DNA of 62,225 bases from Terriglobales bacterium (GCA_035567895.1 DATMPC010000112.1:1-62225); one strand, 5' to 3'. Counted from the stretch's first letter, positions 1 through 9,491 are shown. Notes: generated by a model not told the origin, from the sequence alone. Made by a program: numbers and translations.

Positions 1-738
1 GGCTACACCTGGGGCAAATCGCTGGATGATGTCAGCGGCATTATCGGAGGAACAGGATCCACCGGGGCTGTGACGTTGTTTAGTCCGCAAAACCCGTTCG
101 ATACACGAGCGGAAAGAGGGCCGTCAAGCTTTGATGTGACGCACGCCTTCACGTTGAGCGCCGCCCAGGACTTGCATTTCGAGCGTTTGGGACTCCAGTC
201 GGATCGAACCCAATTATTGACGAAAGGCTGGCAGTTGTTGAGCATCTCGACGATCACCGGTGGTTCGCCGTTTACCGTTTATTCGGGGATCCAGCAAACG
301 GGCGCGGGAACGATTGGCGCGGACCGGCCCGACCAGATCGGAACGCCGGATCTCTCGAGCGCCGGCAGTTCAATGCGACCGCGCGACGACTATTTTGGGC
401 GGGGGGCGCACAACGCGAGCTTCTTTTCCATTCCCACCGGGATCGCAGGCGGGACTGGACCAAACTCCGGGCGCTTTGGAGCGCTCGGCCGTAATACATT
501 TCGCGGACCGGCATATTACGATTTCGATTTTGCGCTCATCAAGACGACTCCGATTGGCCACAGCGAAAGCGGTTCGGAGCGAGCGGACCTGCAATTCCGC
601 GCAGAGATATTTAACCTGTTCAACATCGTCAACATGGGCCTACCCGCGAACCTCATCGAGGGTACAGGGTTTGGCATGATCAGCAAGACCGCGGGAACCT
701 CACGGCAAATTCAATTTTCGCTAAAGCTCATCTATTGA
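1..738 (+). CDS. TonB-dependent receptor, Oar-like, C-terminal part
   Basis: The reading frame is open from the first base, so only the last 245 residues are present. The fragment begins YTWGKSLDD and contains the stretch NPFDTRAERGPSSFDVTHAF. It ends in a run of alternating hydrophobic residues with a terminal aromatic (QIQFSLKLIY), the usual outer-membrane beta-signal. This pattern is typical of the large acidobacterial TonB-dependent receptors that carry an N-terminal carboxypeptidase-regulatory-like domain, and that end would lie outside the window. The protein is expected to be an outer-membrane barrel for uptake of large or chelated substrates. The substrate cannot be read from this part. 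The next gene, soxR, is convergent, so there is no operon partner on this side. Confidence 0.85.
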   Translation, partial: GYTWGKSLDDVSGIIGGTGSTGAVTLFSPQNPFDTRAERGPSSFDVTHAFTLSAAQDLHFERLGLQSDRTQLLTKGWQLLSISTITGGSPFTVYSGIQQTGAGTIGADRPDQIGTPDLSSAGSSMRPRDDYFGRGAHNASFFSIPTGIAGGTGPNSGRFGALGRNTFRGPAYYDFDFALIKTTPIGHSESGSERADLQFRAEIFNLFNIVNMGLPANLIEGTGFGMISKTAGTSRQIQFSLKLIY

Positions 739-998
739 GGCGCGTCCTGCAGCGACGCAACTCCGAGATCACGGGCAACCCGGAAGTCATTGCGGGCCAT
801 AAGTCGGCTTGTGGGAAGTTTCACCACATCGGTAACGATAAACGCGCTTGTGTTTACGAATATCGCGTCACCTCCCGGATGTCGGCAATCCGGAAGTCAT
901 CCAGCGTGTTCAGAGAACCCAACCTATGCCAGCAGAAGTTTGGGGTCTGAGCCTAACGGTCGACGGATTCTTCCGACCTTCTGATGCTCCTGGACCGC

Positions 999-1463
999 CT
1001 ATCGCTCCGGATGCTGTTTGTTGTTTTTGCCGATCCAGTATCTCGGGCCAGAACCCAAACGAGAGACGCGATCTCCTGGATTCGCAAGCTGGCACTGTTC
1101 CAGTGACAGACATCCACATCCGATGCACTGGGTTATCCCTGCGCGCAGGCGCTCCAGCTCAGCAATTCGCTCGTCGATGCGACTGGTCCAGGTGCCGGAT
1201 AGCTTCGCCCAATCCGCGCGCTCTGGAACATGGTTCTTCGGCAGCTTGGACAACTCTTTCGCGATTTCATCCAGAGTCAGGCCGACCTTTTGCGCAAATA
1301 CGATAAAGGCGATTCGACGAAGCACGGCCCGCTGATAGCGACGATGGCCGGTCGATCCCGTTCGCTCCGAATCGATTAATCCTTTGTCTTCGTAAAACCG
1401 CAGGGCGGAGGACGCCACGCCGCTGCGCCGCGAGATCTCGGAAATTGTGAGCAGATCGGCCAT
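999..1463 (-). CDS. soxR: Redox-sensing MerR-family activator SoxR
   Basis: A 154-residue protein of normal SoxR length. The N-terminal winged helix (TISEISRRSGVASSALRFYE) is the MerR DNA-binding domain, followed by a dimerisation helix near residues 75-115. The C-terminal motif CIGCGCLSLEQC has the spacing C-X2-C-X-C-X5-C that ligates the [2Fe-2S] cluster of SoxR; this separates it from other MerR proteins. SoxR is activated by oxidation of the cluster by redox-cycling compounds or nitric oxide. It is divergent from an SDR gene, and a perfect 8-bp dyad lies between the two starts. Outside enterobacteria SoxR usually controls oxidoreductases and transporters rather than soxS, which fits this neighbour. 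Confidence 0.95.
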   Translation of the reverse strand: MADLLTISEISRRSGVASSALRFYEDKGLIDSERTGSTGHRRYQRAVLRRIAFIVFAQKVGLTLDEIAKELSKLPKNHVPERADWAKLSGTWTSRIDERIAELERLRAGITQCIGCGCLSLEQCQLANPGDRVSRLGSGPRYWIGKNNKQHPER

Positions 1464-1493
1464 GGGTCTCTAATCCCAAAACTTTTTGAATCT

Positions 1494-1511
1494 CAAGTTA
1501 ACTTTAACTTG
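1494..1511. promoter_or_regulatory. SoxR-type operator (18-bp dyad)
   Basis: The bases CAAGTTAA-CT-TTAACTTG form a perfect 8+8 inverted repeat with a 2-bp centre, in the 59-bp gap between divergent soxR and the SDR gene. Sequence and position resemble known SoxR boxes (CCTCAAGTTAACTTGAGG). A possible -35 (TTGAAT, 1486-1491) and -10 (CATCTT, 1512-1517) flank it at the long spacing used by MerR-type activators. The core promoter elements are inference; the dyad is seen directly. Confidence 0.8.
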
Positions 1512-1522
1512 CATCTTGTGCA

Positions 1523-2323
1523 GTGTCAATGAACGACGGATATCGATTGGAGAGACCGGTGGCAAAGCACAAAGTGGAAGCATCAGAAAAGACAGCGGCT
1601 GACCCGACAAGCGTTTGGAACGACAGGCGGGTGGTGATTACAGGGGGAACCTCCGGTCTGGGCAAGGCGATGGCGGTTTCGCTGCATGACTCTGGAGCCA
1701 AGGTAGCTATTGTTGCCCGTAATCGAGCACACATCGAAGACCTGGTCCGCGAGACTCCGGCACTGCATGGAGTCGCCGGCGACGTTTCGTCTAAAGGCGA
1801 TATTTATCCCATAACGATCCAGCTACTTGGCGCGCTGGGGGGAGTAGACGTCCTCATCAATAATGCCTCTGCGTTGGGCCCGGTCCCGCTCGTGCCTCTT
1901 GCCGATACGAACTGTGAAGACCTTGAACTCGCACTGCAGACTAATCTGCTCGGTCCGTTTCGCCTGACCAAGGCGTTGCTTGGATCTCTGGCTGCTTCCG
2001 CACGCGAGGGGCGTAGTCCGCTTGTTCTGAACATCTCCAGCGACGCTGCGATTAATCCTTATCCCAAATGGGGAGCCTATGGCGCGAGCAAGGCGGCACT
2101 GCATCACCTGAGCCAAATCTGGGATCAGGAACTTTCCCTGCAAGGCATCCGCGTTCTTTCTCTGGATCCCGGAGATATGGACACGCCGCTGCACACACTC
2201 GCGGTGCCGGACGCAGATCGCTCCACACTCAAGAGTCCCGCAACCTCAGCTCGAGAAGTGCTCGCAACCCTCCAGAATCTGCTTGTGACAACGGACAACG
2301 CTCAGCCGGAAGCACGCCAATGA
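1523..2323 (+). CDS. Short-chain dehydrogenase/reductase (SDR family)
   Basis: A classical SDR of about 266 residues. The nucleotide-binding motif TGGTSGLG sits near residue 40, NNAS follows the fourth strand, and the catalytic Ser-Tyr-Lys appears as NISSDAA and YGASKAA. An N-terminal tail of about 33 residues precedes the Rossmann fold. The frame opens with GTG at 1523, and ATG at 1529 is an equally good start. If the SoxR-type promoter is used, the leader is very short. The gene overlaps the next one by ATGA, so the two are translationally coupled. The context suggests a quinone or carbonyl reductase induced by redox-cycling compounds; the substrate is unknown. Confidence 0.88.
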   Translation: MSMNDGYRLERPVAKHKVEASEKTAADPTSVWNDRRVVITGGTSGLGKAMAVSLHDSGAKVAIVARNRAHIEDLVRETPALHGVAGDVSSKGDIYPITIQLLGALGGVDVLINNASALGPVPLVPLADTNCEDLELALQTNLLGPFRLTKALLGSLAASAREGRSPLVLNISSDAAINPYPKWGAYGASKAALHHLSQIWDQELSLQGIRVLSLDPGDMDTPLHTLAVPDADRSTLKSPATSAREVLATLQNLLVTTDNAQPEARQ

Positions 2324-3534
2324 TCGCTGCTACGGTTCCGGTTCAGCGTCCTCCGGACGCAAAGCTTGTTGCGATCGATGCCGCGGGGCAAATCACGCAC
2401 TTTCCACGATCGAACTTTCCCAACCTGCTGCGCGCAGGAGACGTTGTGATTGCAAACGACGCAGCCACTGTGCCTGCGAGCCTCTTCGGGATACACATTC
2501 GTACTGGAGCTACTATCGAAGTCCGCCTCGCCGGAAGACGGTCGCTCGAGCCTGAAGCTGTGAGACATTTTTCTGCAATTGTCTTTGGCGAGGGGAACTA
2601 CCGCACGCCAACCGAACATCGTCAGAGTCCGCCCGAGCTGCGTCCCGGCGATGGTCTTCGGCTCGGCTCTCTTCGCGCGAGTGTGGTTTGCTTACTGGAT
2701 CATCCTCGGCTCGTACTTCTTAGTTTCGAAGGCTCCTCGGAGGAGATCTGGCGTGGGATAGTTCGGCACGGCAGGCCCATCCAGTACGCCCATGTTCCCG
2801 TGCCACTTGAGATTTGGGACACATGGACTGCGATAGCAGGACCACTCGCCGCATATGAGCCGCCATCAGCGAGCTTCATCCTGAATTGGAGCACTCTCGA
2901 TCTCATGATTCGTCGCGGAGTCTACTTCGGCACCGTGACTCATGCAGCCGGAATCTCATCGACCGGAGATCCGAAGCTCGACGCACGTCTTCCATTCGAC
3001 GAGCCGTATCGGATTCCACAATCTACGACGAGGCTAGTCCAGGGGGCTAGGGAGCGTGGCGGACGCGTGATCGCTATTGGCACAACGGTAGTACGGGCTC
3101 TCGAGCAAGCTGTAGGAACCGACGGCGTGCTGCGAGCAGGCGAGGGACTGGCAACTCAGAGAATCAGTAGGGAAACGAGACTGCGAATTGTGGATGCGGT
3201 CTTTTCCGGAACGCATGAACCTGGGACCAGCCATTACGAACTCTTGCGTGCATTCGTCAGCAATGAGGTACTTGAAAACATGAATAAGGAGTTGGAGGAA
3301 CACAGTTACCGCACTCACGAGTTCGGGGATTCGATTTTTTTCGAACGGATGAATTTAGCGGGAGCGAATGTTAATTCCAAGAAATCAGAAGGATGCGGCA
3401 CTCTCGGACTCCCTACACAATTTGCGAACAACGGACGCAAATACCGTCGTTCTACCCTTCGTAAGTCATTGAATCCCCGTCAACTTTCCACAATATTTTC
3501 CTTTGACTCCGCTTACAGTCGCATGGTTCCATAA
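2320..3534 (+). CDS. QueA-like protein (S-adenosylmethionine:tRNA ribosyltransferase-isomerase family), divergent
   Basis: The start ATG overlaps the stop of the SDR gene (ATGA), giving 404 residues. The N-terminal part (ITHFPRSNFPNLLRAGDVVIANDAATVPASLFG in outline) and the segments RVIAIGTTVVRALE and YRTHEFGDSIFFE match the QueA fold. The most conserved QueA segments differ: PTAGLHF is replaced by PSASFIL, the LHVGAGTF segment by VTHAAGIS, and the TNFHLPxSTL segment by SGTHEPGTSHYE. True queuosine activity is therefore doubtful. About 60 residues after the family domain look unrelated to it, so the 3' end may be extended or frameshifted. Coupling to an SDR behind a SoxR box is unusual for a tRNA-modification gene. 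Confidence 0.8.
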   Translation: MIAATVPVQRPPDAKLVAIDAAGQITHFPRSNFPNLLRAGDVVIANDAATVPASLFGIHIRTGATIEVRLAGRRSLEPEAVRHFSAIVFGEGNYRTPTEHRQSPPELRPGDGLRLGSLRASVVCLLDHPRLVLLSFEGSSEEIWRGIVRHGRPIQYAHVPVPLEIWDTWTAIAGPLAAYEPPSASFILNWSTLDLMIRRGVYFGTVTHAAGISSTGDPKLDARLPFDEPYRIPQSTTRLVQGARERGGRVIAIGTTVVRALEQAVGTDGVLRAGEGLATQRISRETRLRIVDAVFSGTHEPGTSHYELLRAFVSNEVLENMNKELEEHSYRTHEFGDSIFFERMNLAGANVNSKKSEGCGTLGLPTQFANNGRKYRRSTLRKSLNPRQLSTIFSFDSAYSRMVP

Positions 3535-3575
3535 TGGTCTGGGTATAGGCGAAGATAAGGAGAATACAGTCCGTT

Positions 3576-4832
3576 ATGAATGAGCTTCATAAAGTCATGG
3601 TGCACACCGTTCAGGTTGGCGGGAAAGACATCAACCTCAAGATCGAAGAGGACTATGCGCCCGGAAACATGGACCAGCCGATCGCTGTTCGGGTGATTGG
3701 TCCGAATGGCCTTCAATCCACCAGCGTGGAAGGAATGCTCAAGCTGCTGGAGGTGGCTCCGCGATATCTGCTGTCCGAGGAGAGTGGGGAGCGCCCGGCG
3801 TCCACCACTTCTTCCGGGACGGCGTCTACTGGACAACTCTCGCTAGGCGATGCCACTCCGCTTCCCGAAACGGAACCGTCGCGGAGCAGCAAAGACGCAT
3901 TTGATTCAAGGCAAAACTCTTCCACAGTCAAGCAGACCGACGACGAATGGCCATCGTATGTCCACGCAACCGTGAAGCATCGACGCTCAGTGCGGGTTGG
4001 CAAACAAGATGTCGAGATTTCCGAGTGCTGGTATTGGCCGCAAAAGGAAGGGCAGGGACGGCACTGGTTCGAGACGGCTAATGGAGTTAGGGCCGCCACA
4101 TACCGCGAGATGTGTAAAAAGCTTGGCGGACGGTCCACGCCGCGCTTGCCAGAAGACGAGCATCGTCCAACTCAAGCTGTGGACGACAGCTCTCACGCGG
4201 TGGCGAGCGATGCCATTCCTGGATCGGGAATGTCAGGGCTTGCGGAAATTGGCTTCGATCTCGCCGACGCAAGTGGCGATGCGAAGTGTTCGGAGCGACG
4301 TCGCGATTGGGAGCCTTTCGATCCTGCGCAGGCAGTGAAAACAGATCCCTGGACTCTCGACGAAAGGAGCCTGGATGAACTCAGCGAAGACGAACTTACG
4401 ATGCGCATGATCTGGGATGTCGAGCAGATCAAACAATCTGATCCGGAGCTGTACGAGGCGGCACTCGATTCTGGGAAGCGTCAGGCGTACCTGGATCAGC
4501 TCGAAAGAGAAGAGAAGCTCGCGGCCGACATGGCGCCACGCTGCCAATACATCAAGGCCGATGGTGAGCCGTGCGGTTCGCCGGCACTCAAAAAACGTCG
4601 GTATTGCTATTTCCACATCCGCACCAGCGAGGAACGCAAGAAGACAAAAGAGGTTCAGCTTCCAGTACTCGAAGACGACCTCGCGATTCAAATGGCGGTA
4701 ACAAATGTGTGCCGCGGCCTGCTGAAAGGGAGTCTGGAACCAAAGTGTGCGTCCACGCTGCTGTATGGACTGCAGGTGGCTTCGGTAGCAGTGCGGAAAG
4801 TGGCTGTTGCCAGAGCGCGCGCCAGGGAGTGA
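3576..4832 (+). CDS. Hypothetical protein with a C-terminal Cys3His knuckle
   Basis: A 418-residue protein whose family I cannot name. The N-terminus (MNELHKVMVHTVQVGG) is beta-rich and is followed by a low-complexity Ser/Thr/Glu segment (about residues 65-125). A second compact region near 125-185 is rich in Trp, Tyr and charged residues. An acidic linker leads to C323-X9-C333-X10-C344-X2-H347 within a segment reading CQYIKADGEPCGSPAL and then YCYFH, which looks like a small zinc knuckle. The C-terminus (residues 370-418) is helical and ends in an Arg/Ala-rich tail. There is no signal peptide, so it is probably cytoplasmic. A 14-bp inverted repeat covers the stop codon. Confidence 0.75.
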   Translation: MNELHKVMVHTVQVGGKDINLKIEEDYAPGNMDQPIAVRVIGPNGLQSTSVEGMLKLLEVAPRYLLSEESGERPASTTSSGTASTGQLSLGDATPLPETEPSRSSKDAFDSRQNSSTVKQTDDEWPSYVHATVKHRRSVRVGKQDVEISECWYWPQKEGQGRHWFETANGVRAATYREMCKKLGGRSTPRLPEDEHRPTQAVDDSSHAVASDAIPGSGMSGLAEIGFDLADASGDAKCSERRRDWEPFDPAQAVKTDPWTLDERSLDELSEDELTMRMIWDVEQIKQSDPELYEAALDSGKRQAYLDQLEREEKLAADMAPRCQYIKADGEPCGSPALKKRRYCYFHIRTSEERKKTKEVQLPVLEDDLAIQMAVTNVCRGLLKGSLEPKCASTLLYGLQVASVAVRKVAVARARARE

Positions 4833-4884
4833 TCCGCAAGATGTTGCGGATCACGCATAGTTAATCCGGCACATCTTGCGGATC
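4831..4884. terminator. Hairpin over the stop codon, possible terminator
   Basis: Arms GATCCGCAAGATGT (4831-4844) and ACATCTTGCGGATC (4871-4884) are perfect 14-bp reverse complements around a 26-base loop. The left arm overlaps the stop codon of the preceding gene. No T-run follows, so intrinsic termination is uncertain; a repeat or processing hairpin is equally possible. Confidence 0.5.
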
Positions 4885-5073
4885 GAAAATGAAGAAGCAG
4901 GATCAAAGCGTGGCTAAGTTGTTTCATTCAGGGATTTTGACCGCAAGGTGCGCAGGGAGGGCGGAGGGTATAGCAGGGAACACGGTAACGCAGTAGATGA
5001 TCGAGTAGAGTTAACGTCGCCGGAGATTCGAGTGAATGAAACGGAACGAAATTGGAAGCAAGGGATTGTGAAC

Positions 5074-5598
5074 ATGCGAAGATTCTTCCTGTTGTTTGAA
5101 ATAGTTGCATTTCTGTGCATCGGAACAGGAGTTAACGCTCAATCCAATGAAGACAAACGACACCAATGCCGAATCCACGAACTCTTGAACTCAGACGGAT
5201 GGGAGATTCCCGGGGCGTCAGAGATAGTTGTCAAACTTCATGCCCGTTACTCAGCGGAGGGCACACCCCCAAATGTATTCGTTGATGTGATCGAGTCCCA
5301 TAAACCACAAGCAGTGTTTACATATGTTGGTCTTGAATCGTGCGACACCGCGCGTCTCGTTAGAAAATCCATTGACGTGGAAAAGATCGAAAGATTTGCG
5401 GTAAAAGGTCGGGTCTTCGGTTACCTCGTTACCGGCGTCCTTGCAGGCAATGACACGAAGGGACACCGAATCCATTTCGGAAGTGAGGAGCGGGCTTACT
5501 ACTATGATCCAGATGCATCAGGCAAGTTCACCAGGATGCGCTACGACACCGGTGATCTCATCTTCAAAATCGTCGTCCCAGACTGGGTAGAACGATGA
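5074..5598 (+). CDS. Secreted hypothetical protein
   Basis: The chosen start gives MRRFFLLFEIVAFLCIG followed by NAQ, a clear Sec signal peptide; upstream in-frame starts would bury it. The mature protein is about 150 residues. It contains a CRIHELLNSDGW segment and a conserved-looking YVGLESCDTARLV, with two Cys that could pair in the periplasm. No known domain is recognised. It stands alone between a hypothetical gene and tRNA-Asn. Confidence 0.7.
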   Translation: MRRFFLLFEIVAFLCIGTGVNAQSNEDKRHQCRIHELLNSDGWEIPGASEIVVKLHARYSAEGTPPNVFVDVIESHKPQAVFTYVGLESCDTARLVRKSIDVEKIERFAVKGRVFGYLVTGVLAGNDTKGHRIHFGSEERAYYYDPDASGKFTRMRYDTGDLIFKIVVPDWVER

Positions 5599-5646
5599 AA
5601 CACCAAGAACCTAAGAAGGCTCGAAGTGAGCGATAGACATCAAAAA

Positions 5647-5721
<75 letters not shown>

Positions 5722-5850
5722 GTATCGTTTGCGGCCAGGACGGCCGACGGCGGTTAAGTTGTCTTTCCTTTATAGCATAGCCGGTCGCCGGCGGCTACTT
5801 GGTTGGGACGTGAGATTCGGGGAGCTGACGCTGCTTGTTAGGCTGAGCTT

Positions 5851-7965
5851 ATGGAATTGATATCCGGTTTGATGAAGGCTCCAGTTTTGGAGGAACGGAT
5901 TGTCGAAGAGACGATGCATGGGATCACGATTCGTGATCCCTTCCGTTACCTCGAAGATGCCGGCGATCCTCGAACGCAACGTTTTGTCGAGGAACAAAAT
6001 GCGTGGACGCGAAGTTTGCTTGATCAGGTGCCTGGACGTGAGCACATTCGTCCACGTTTGGAGCAGTTGCTGAGTATCGGCAGCATCGGTGCGCCGCAGA
6101 TTGGTGGTCCCTATTACTTCTATACAAAGCGCGAAGGCATGCAGAACCAGGCGGTGCTGTATGTGCGCGAGGGCCTTAAGGGCGCTGATTGGGCTTTGGT
6201 GGACGTGAATACCTGGGATGCCGCCGGGACGACGGCGCTCGACTGGTGGTATCCGAGTCACGATGGGAGGTACGTTTGTTTTGGAACATCGGAGAACGGA
6301 TCAGAGATCAGTGATCTTCAGGTTGTTGAGACGGCTACTGGCAAATTGCTGCCCTTGAAGATCAGGCGCACTCGCGCTGCGAGCGTGGCGTGGAGGCACG
6401 ATAACTCGGGATTCTTCTATACGCGATATCCCAATCCGGGAGAGGTGCCGCCGGGCGAAGAGGTTTACTACCGCAAAGTCTTCTATCACTCGCTAGGCGA
6501 TGCGGACGATGGCTCGAAAGATAAGTTGATTTTCCTCTACGACAAGGATCCGCAAGGCTGGCCCAATATCACCATTGCTGATGATGACCGCTGGTTGCTC
6601 ATGGCAGTGAGCCAGGGCTGGACGCGCGTGAACCTGTTTCTGCTGGATCTGCTCTCCGATACTCCTCCGATCGAGATCACCGAGGGCAAGAACTTTCTTT
6701 ACGCTGGCGAGATCTATCGCGGATCCATCTACCTGACCAGCAATGAGGATGCGCCTCGCTTCCGCGTATTCAAAGTCGATGTCACCAGACCCGCACGTGA
6801 GCATTGGCGCGAGATTATTCCGCAGAGTCCTGGCGCGCGCGATGCAGTTCTGCAGGGCGCTCATGTGATCGGCGGAAAACTATTGGTGACCTTCGAAAAG
6901 GACGTTACCGCCGAGATCGAAGTATTCGATCTCGAAGGAAAGTTTCTGGGGAATGTCGCGATGCCCGGACTAGGCTCGCTTGCCGGCGTTGGAGGTAACT
7001 ACGATAGCGAGGAAGCTTTCTTCGATTTCCAGTCGTTCACTGTACCCACGACTGTCTATCGAATCGACATGAAATCCCGAGGTGCGGATATCTCATTATG
7101 GGAATCATTGCGCGGAATCGCTGACTGCCAGCAATACGTCGTTACACAGGTGTTTTACCCGTCCAAAGATGGCACGCAGATTCCGATGTTCATTGTGCAC
7201 GGCAAGAACGTGAAGTTCGATGGTCAAAATCCAACCTGGCTCAGCGGATATGGAGGCTTCAACGTCAGCAACTCTCCCACGTTTCGCGCTTCAGTGCTCT
7301 TGTGGCTGGAGCAGGGCGGGATCTTCGCGCTGGCCAACATTCGCGGTGGCTCGGAATACGGGGAAGAGTGGCATCGCGCCGGCATGCTCGAGCACAAGCA
7401 GAATGTTTTTGACGACTTCATTGCTGCCGCCGAGCATTTGATCGCTGAGAAGTGCACAAGCCCGAATCGACTGGCGATTCAGGGCGGCAGCAACGGCGGG
7501 CTACTGGTTGGTGCGGCTCTCACGCAGCGTCCGGATCTGTTTCGCGCCGTGATCTGCCAAGTGCCTCTGCTGGACATGCTGCGATATCAGAATTTCCAGA
7601 TCGCGAAACTTTGGATTCCGGAATATGGATCGGCCGAAGATCCTGAGCAATTTCGCTGGCTCTACAAGTATTCGCCGTACCACCGTGTGAAAGCTGGCGC
7701 CGACTATCCGGCGGTCATGTTCATGACAGCGGATACTGATACGCGTGTTGATCCAATGCACGCGAAGAAGATGACTGCGCTATTGCAGACGCAGGCCGCA
7801 AATGGCCAGAGCCCGGAGCGTCCAATCCTGCTCCGACTTGATGTGAAGGCGGGACACGGAGCAGGGAAGCCAGTGTCGAAGCAAGTGGATGAGCTTACAG
7901 ATATGTTTTCGTTTTTGTTTTGGCAGCTGGAAGTCAGAAAATCGGGTGATCGGGCCATCGGGTGA
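5851..7965 (+). CDS. Prolyl oligopeptidase family serine peptidase (S9A)
   Basis: A 704-residue protein, the standard length for cytosolic prolyl oligopeptidase. It opens with the family's DPFRYLED motif, followed by a seven-bladed beta-propeller (about residues 70-420). The C-terminal alpha/beta-hydrolase domain has the nucleophile Ser547 in GGSNGG, the acid in TADTDTRVDP and the His in KAGHGAGK. GGFNVSNSPTFRAS and ANIRGGSEYGEEWH are typical S9A blocks. No signal peptide is seen, so it probably cleaves short proline-containing peptides in the cytoplasm. It stands alone, convergent with rarA. Confidence 0.95.
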   Translation: MELISGLMKAPVLEERIVEETMHGITIRDPFRYLEDAGDPRTQRFVEEQNAWTRSLLDQVPGREHIRPRLEQLLSIGSIGAPQIGGPYYFYTKREGMQNQAVLYVREGLKGADWALVDVNTWDAAGTTALDWWYPSHDGRYVCFGTSENGSEISDLQVVETATGKLLPLKIRRTRAASVAWRHDNSGFFYTRYPNPGEVPPGEEVYYRKVFYHSLGDADDGSKDKLIFLYDKDPQGWPNITIADDDRWLLMAVSQGWTRVNLFLLDLLSDTPPIEITEGKNFLYAGEIYRGSIYLTSNEDAPRFRVFKVDVTRPAREHWREIIPQSPGARDAVLQGAHVIGGKLLVTFEKDVTAEIEVFDLEGKFLGNVAMPGLGSLAGVGGNYDSEEAFFDFQSFTVPTTVYRIDMKSRGADISLWESLRGIADCQQYVVTQVFYPSKDGTQIPMFIVHGKNVKFDGQNPTWLSGYGGFNVSNSPTFRASVLLWLEQGGIFALANIRGGSEYGEEWHRAGMLEHKQNVFDDFIAAAEHLIAEKCTSPNRLAIQGGSNGGLLVGAALTQRPDLFRAVICQVPLLDMLRYQNFQIAKLWIPEYGSAEDPEQFRWLYKYSPYHRVKAGADYPAVMFMTADTDTRVDPMHAKKMTALLQTQAANGQSPERPILLRLDVKAGHGAGKPVSKQVDELTDMFSFLFWQLEVRKSGDRAIG

Positions 7966-8129
7966 AGCAAAGACCACGGCTGTAGTTAAGGGCACTGTGG
8001 GAGCAGCCCTCGGCTGTGTCTCTGTTACGACCCGCATAGTGAACGCTTGCTTGAAGGTTTTCCGCCGGGAAAGCCAACCCGCTCGAGGGCGCGCGTCGCT
8101 CTTTCGAGTTGGACGTACTCGAATGATTG

Positions 8130-9491
8130 TCAGGACTCGGTGTCGGACTGTTTAGCTTGCGCCTTTGCGCGACCAATCTCTTCCATGCGCTTTCGTAGCT
8201 CGCGCTCGAAGCCTTCATCCGTTGGATGAAAGTAGCGGCGGTCGCGAAGATTGTCGGGCAGGCATTGCATGTCTGCGATTTTTGATTCGAGATCGTGGGC
8301 GTATTGATACCCCTTGCCGTAACCGAATGCTTTCATCAGTCGGGTGGGCGCGTTGCGCAGGGGCAGCGGGACAGGATCGGCAGCGGTTTTCTCGACATCT
8401 TCCTGGACCTCGCCGAACGCTTTGTAAATGGCGTTCGATTTTGGGGCGAGTGCCAGATACGCGACGGCCTGCGCCAGCGCGAGCTCGCCTTCCGGAGTGC
8501 CGAGAAAATCGTAGGCATCGCGAGCGGCGAGACTAATGCTGAGAGCCTGGGGAGACGCGAGTCCGATGTCTTCTACGGCCATGCGAACCACGCGGCGCGC
8601 GATGTAGAGCGGATCCTCGCCTGATGCGAGCATGCGTCCAAGCCAGTAGAGCGATGCGTCCACGTCGCTGTTTCGCACGCTTTTGTGCAGCGCGGAGATG
8701 AGGTTGAAGTGCTCTTCGCCAGACTTGTCGTAGAGCAGAATGCGCTTTTGCACGGCATCGGCAACGAGATCGGAAGTGATGATCGGAGCCTGTCCCGTTT
8801 TAGCTCGGTCTTGTGCGAGCTTAGCGGAGATCTCGAGCACGTTATATGCGGAGCGCGCGTCTCCACTGGAGTAGGCCGCGATTTTGGCAAGGGCATCATC
8901 GTCGATGGTCACTCCCATTTCTCCCAAGCCGCGTTCTTTGTCGGCAAGAGCGCGACGCAGGAGCGTGATGATGTGCTCCTCGGTAAGCGGTCTAAGCACA
9001 TAAACGCGCGTGCGCGAGAGCAACGCGGAGATGATTTCGAAGGAAGGATTCTCGGTGGTTGCGCCAATCAGGCGAATGTTGCCCTTTTCTACGTGCGGAA
9101 GAAACGCGTCCTGCTGGGCTTTATTGAAGCGATGAATCTCGTCCACAAAGACGATCGTCCGTGTGCCGAAGTCACGAGCCTTCGCGGCGTCGGCCATAAC
9201 CTGCTTGATTTCCTTGATCCCGCTCAGCACGGCGGAGAACTCAATGAAGTCCGCTTTCGTGACACTAGCGATAATCTGGGCAAGGGTGGTCTTTCCCACT
9301 CCGGGAGGACCCCAGAAGATGATCGAACCTGGATCGTCGCGCTCGATCTGCAAACGCAATGGCTTTCCGGGCGCGAGCAGGTGCTCTTGTCCGACGACTT
9401 CATCGAGAGATCGCGGGCGCATCCGCTCTGCGAGAGGAGTCGAGGCAGCCTTGGATATTTCCCGCTCCGGGAGAGAGGAGAAGAGACTCAT
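8130..9491 (-). CDS. rarA: Replication-associated recombination protein A (RarA/MgsA AAA+ ATPase)
   Basis: A 453-residue AAA+ ATPase. It has the family opening [20 protein letters not shown], Walker [10 protein letters not shown], Walker [11 protein letters not shown] and sensor 1 GATTENPSF. The C-terminal half carries the tetramerisation and MgsA domains ([35 protein letters not shown]). RarA acts at stalled replication forks. It overlaps the upstream rRNA/tRNA methyltransferase gene by 4 bases (start and stop share ATGA), so the two are co-translated. Confidence 0.97.
   Translation of the reverse strand: MSLFSSLPEREISKAASTPLAERMRPRSLDEVVGQEHLLAPGKPLRLQIERDDPGSIIFWGPPGVGKTTLAQIIASVTKADFIEFSAVLSGIKEIKQVMADAAKARDFGTRTIVFVDEIHRFNKAQQDAFLPHVEKGNIRLIGATTENPSFEIISALLSRTRVYVLRPLTEEHIITLLRRALADKERGLGEMGVTIDDDALAKIAAYSSGDARSAYNVLEISAKLAQDRAKTGQAPIITSDLVADAVQKRILLYDKSGEEHFNLISALHKSVRNSDVDASLYWLGRMLASGEDPLYIARRVVRMAVEDIGLASPQALSISLAARDAYDFLGTPEGELALAQAVAYLALAPKSNAIYKAFGEVQEDVEKTAADPVPLPLRNAPTRLMKAFGYGKGYQYAHDLESKIADMQCLPDNLRDRRYFHPTDEGFERELRKRMEEIGRAKAQAKQSDTES

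Noticed and set aside
773-905. Two copies of GGAAGTCAT-containing repeats 112 bases apart after the TonB gene
   Set aside because: The shared stretch is under 20 bases with differences, and no structure links them.
848-1306. 152-codon plus-strand frame over the soxR 3' half
   Set aside because: It overlaps soxR on the opposite strand, whose Cys cluster is unmistakable; the frame has no motif.
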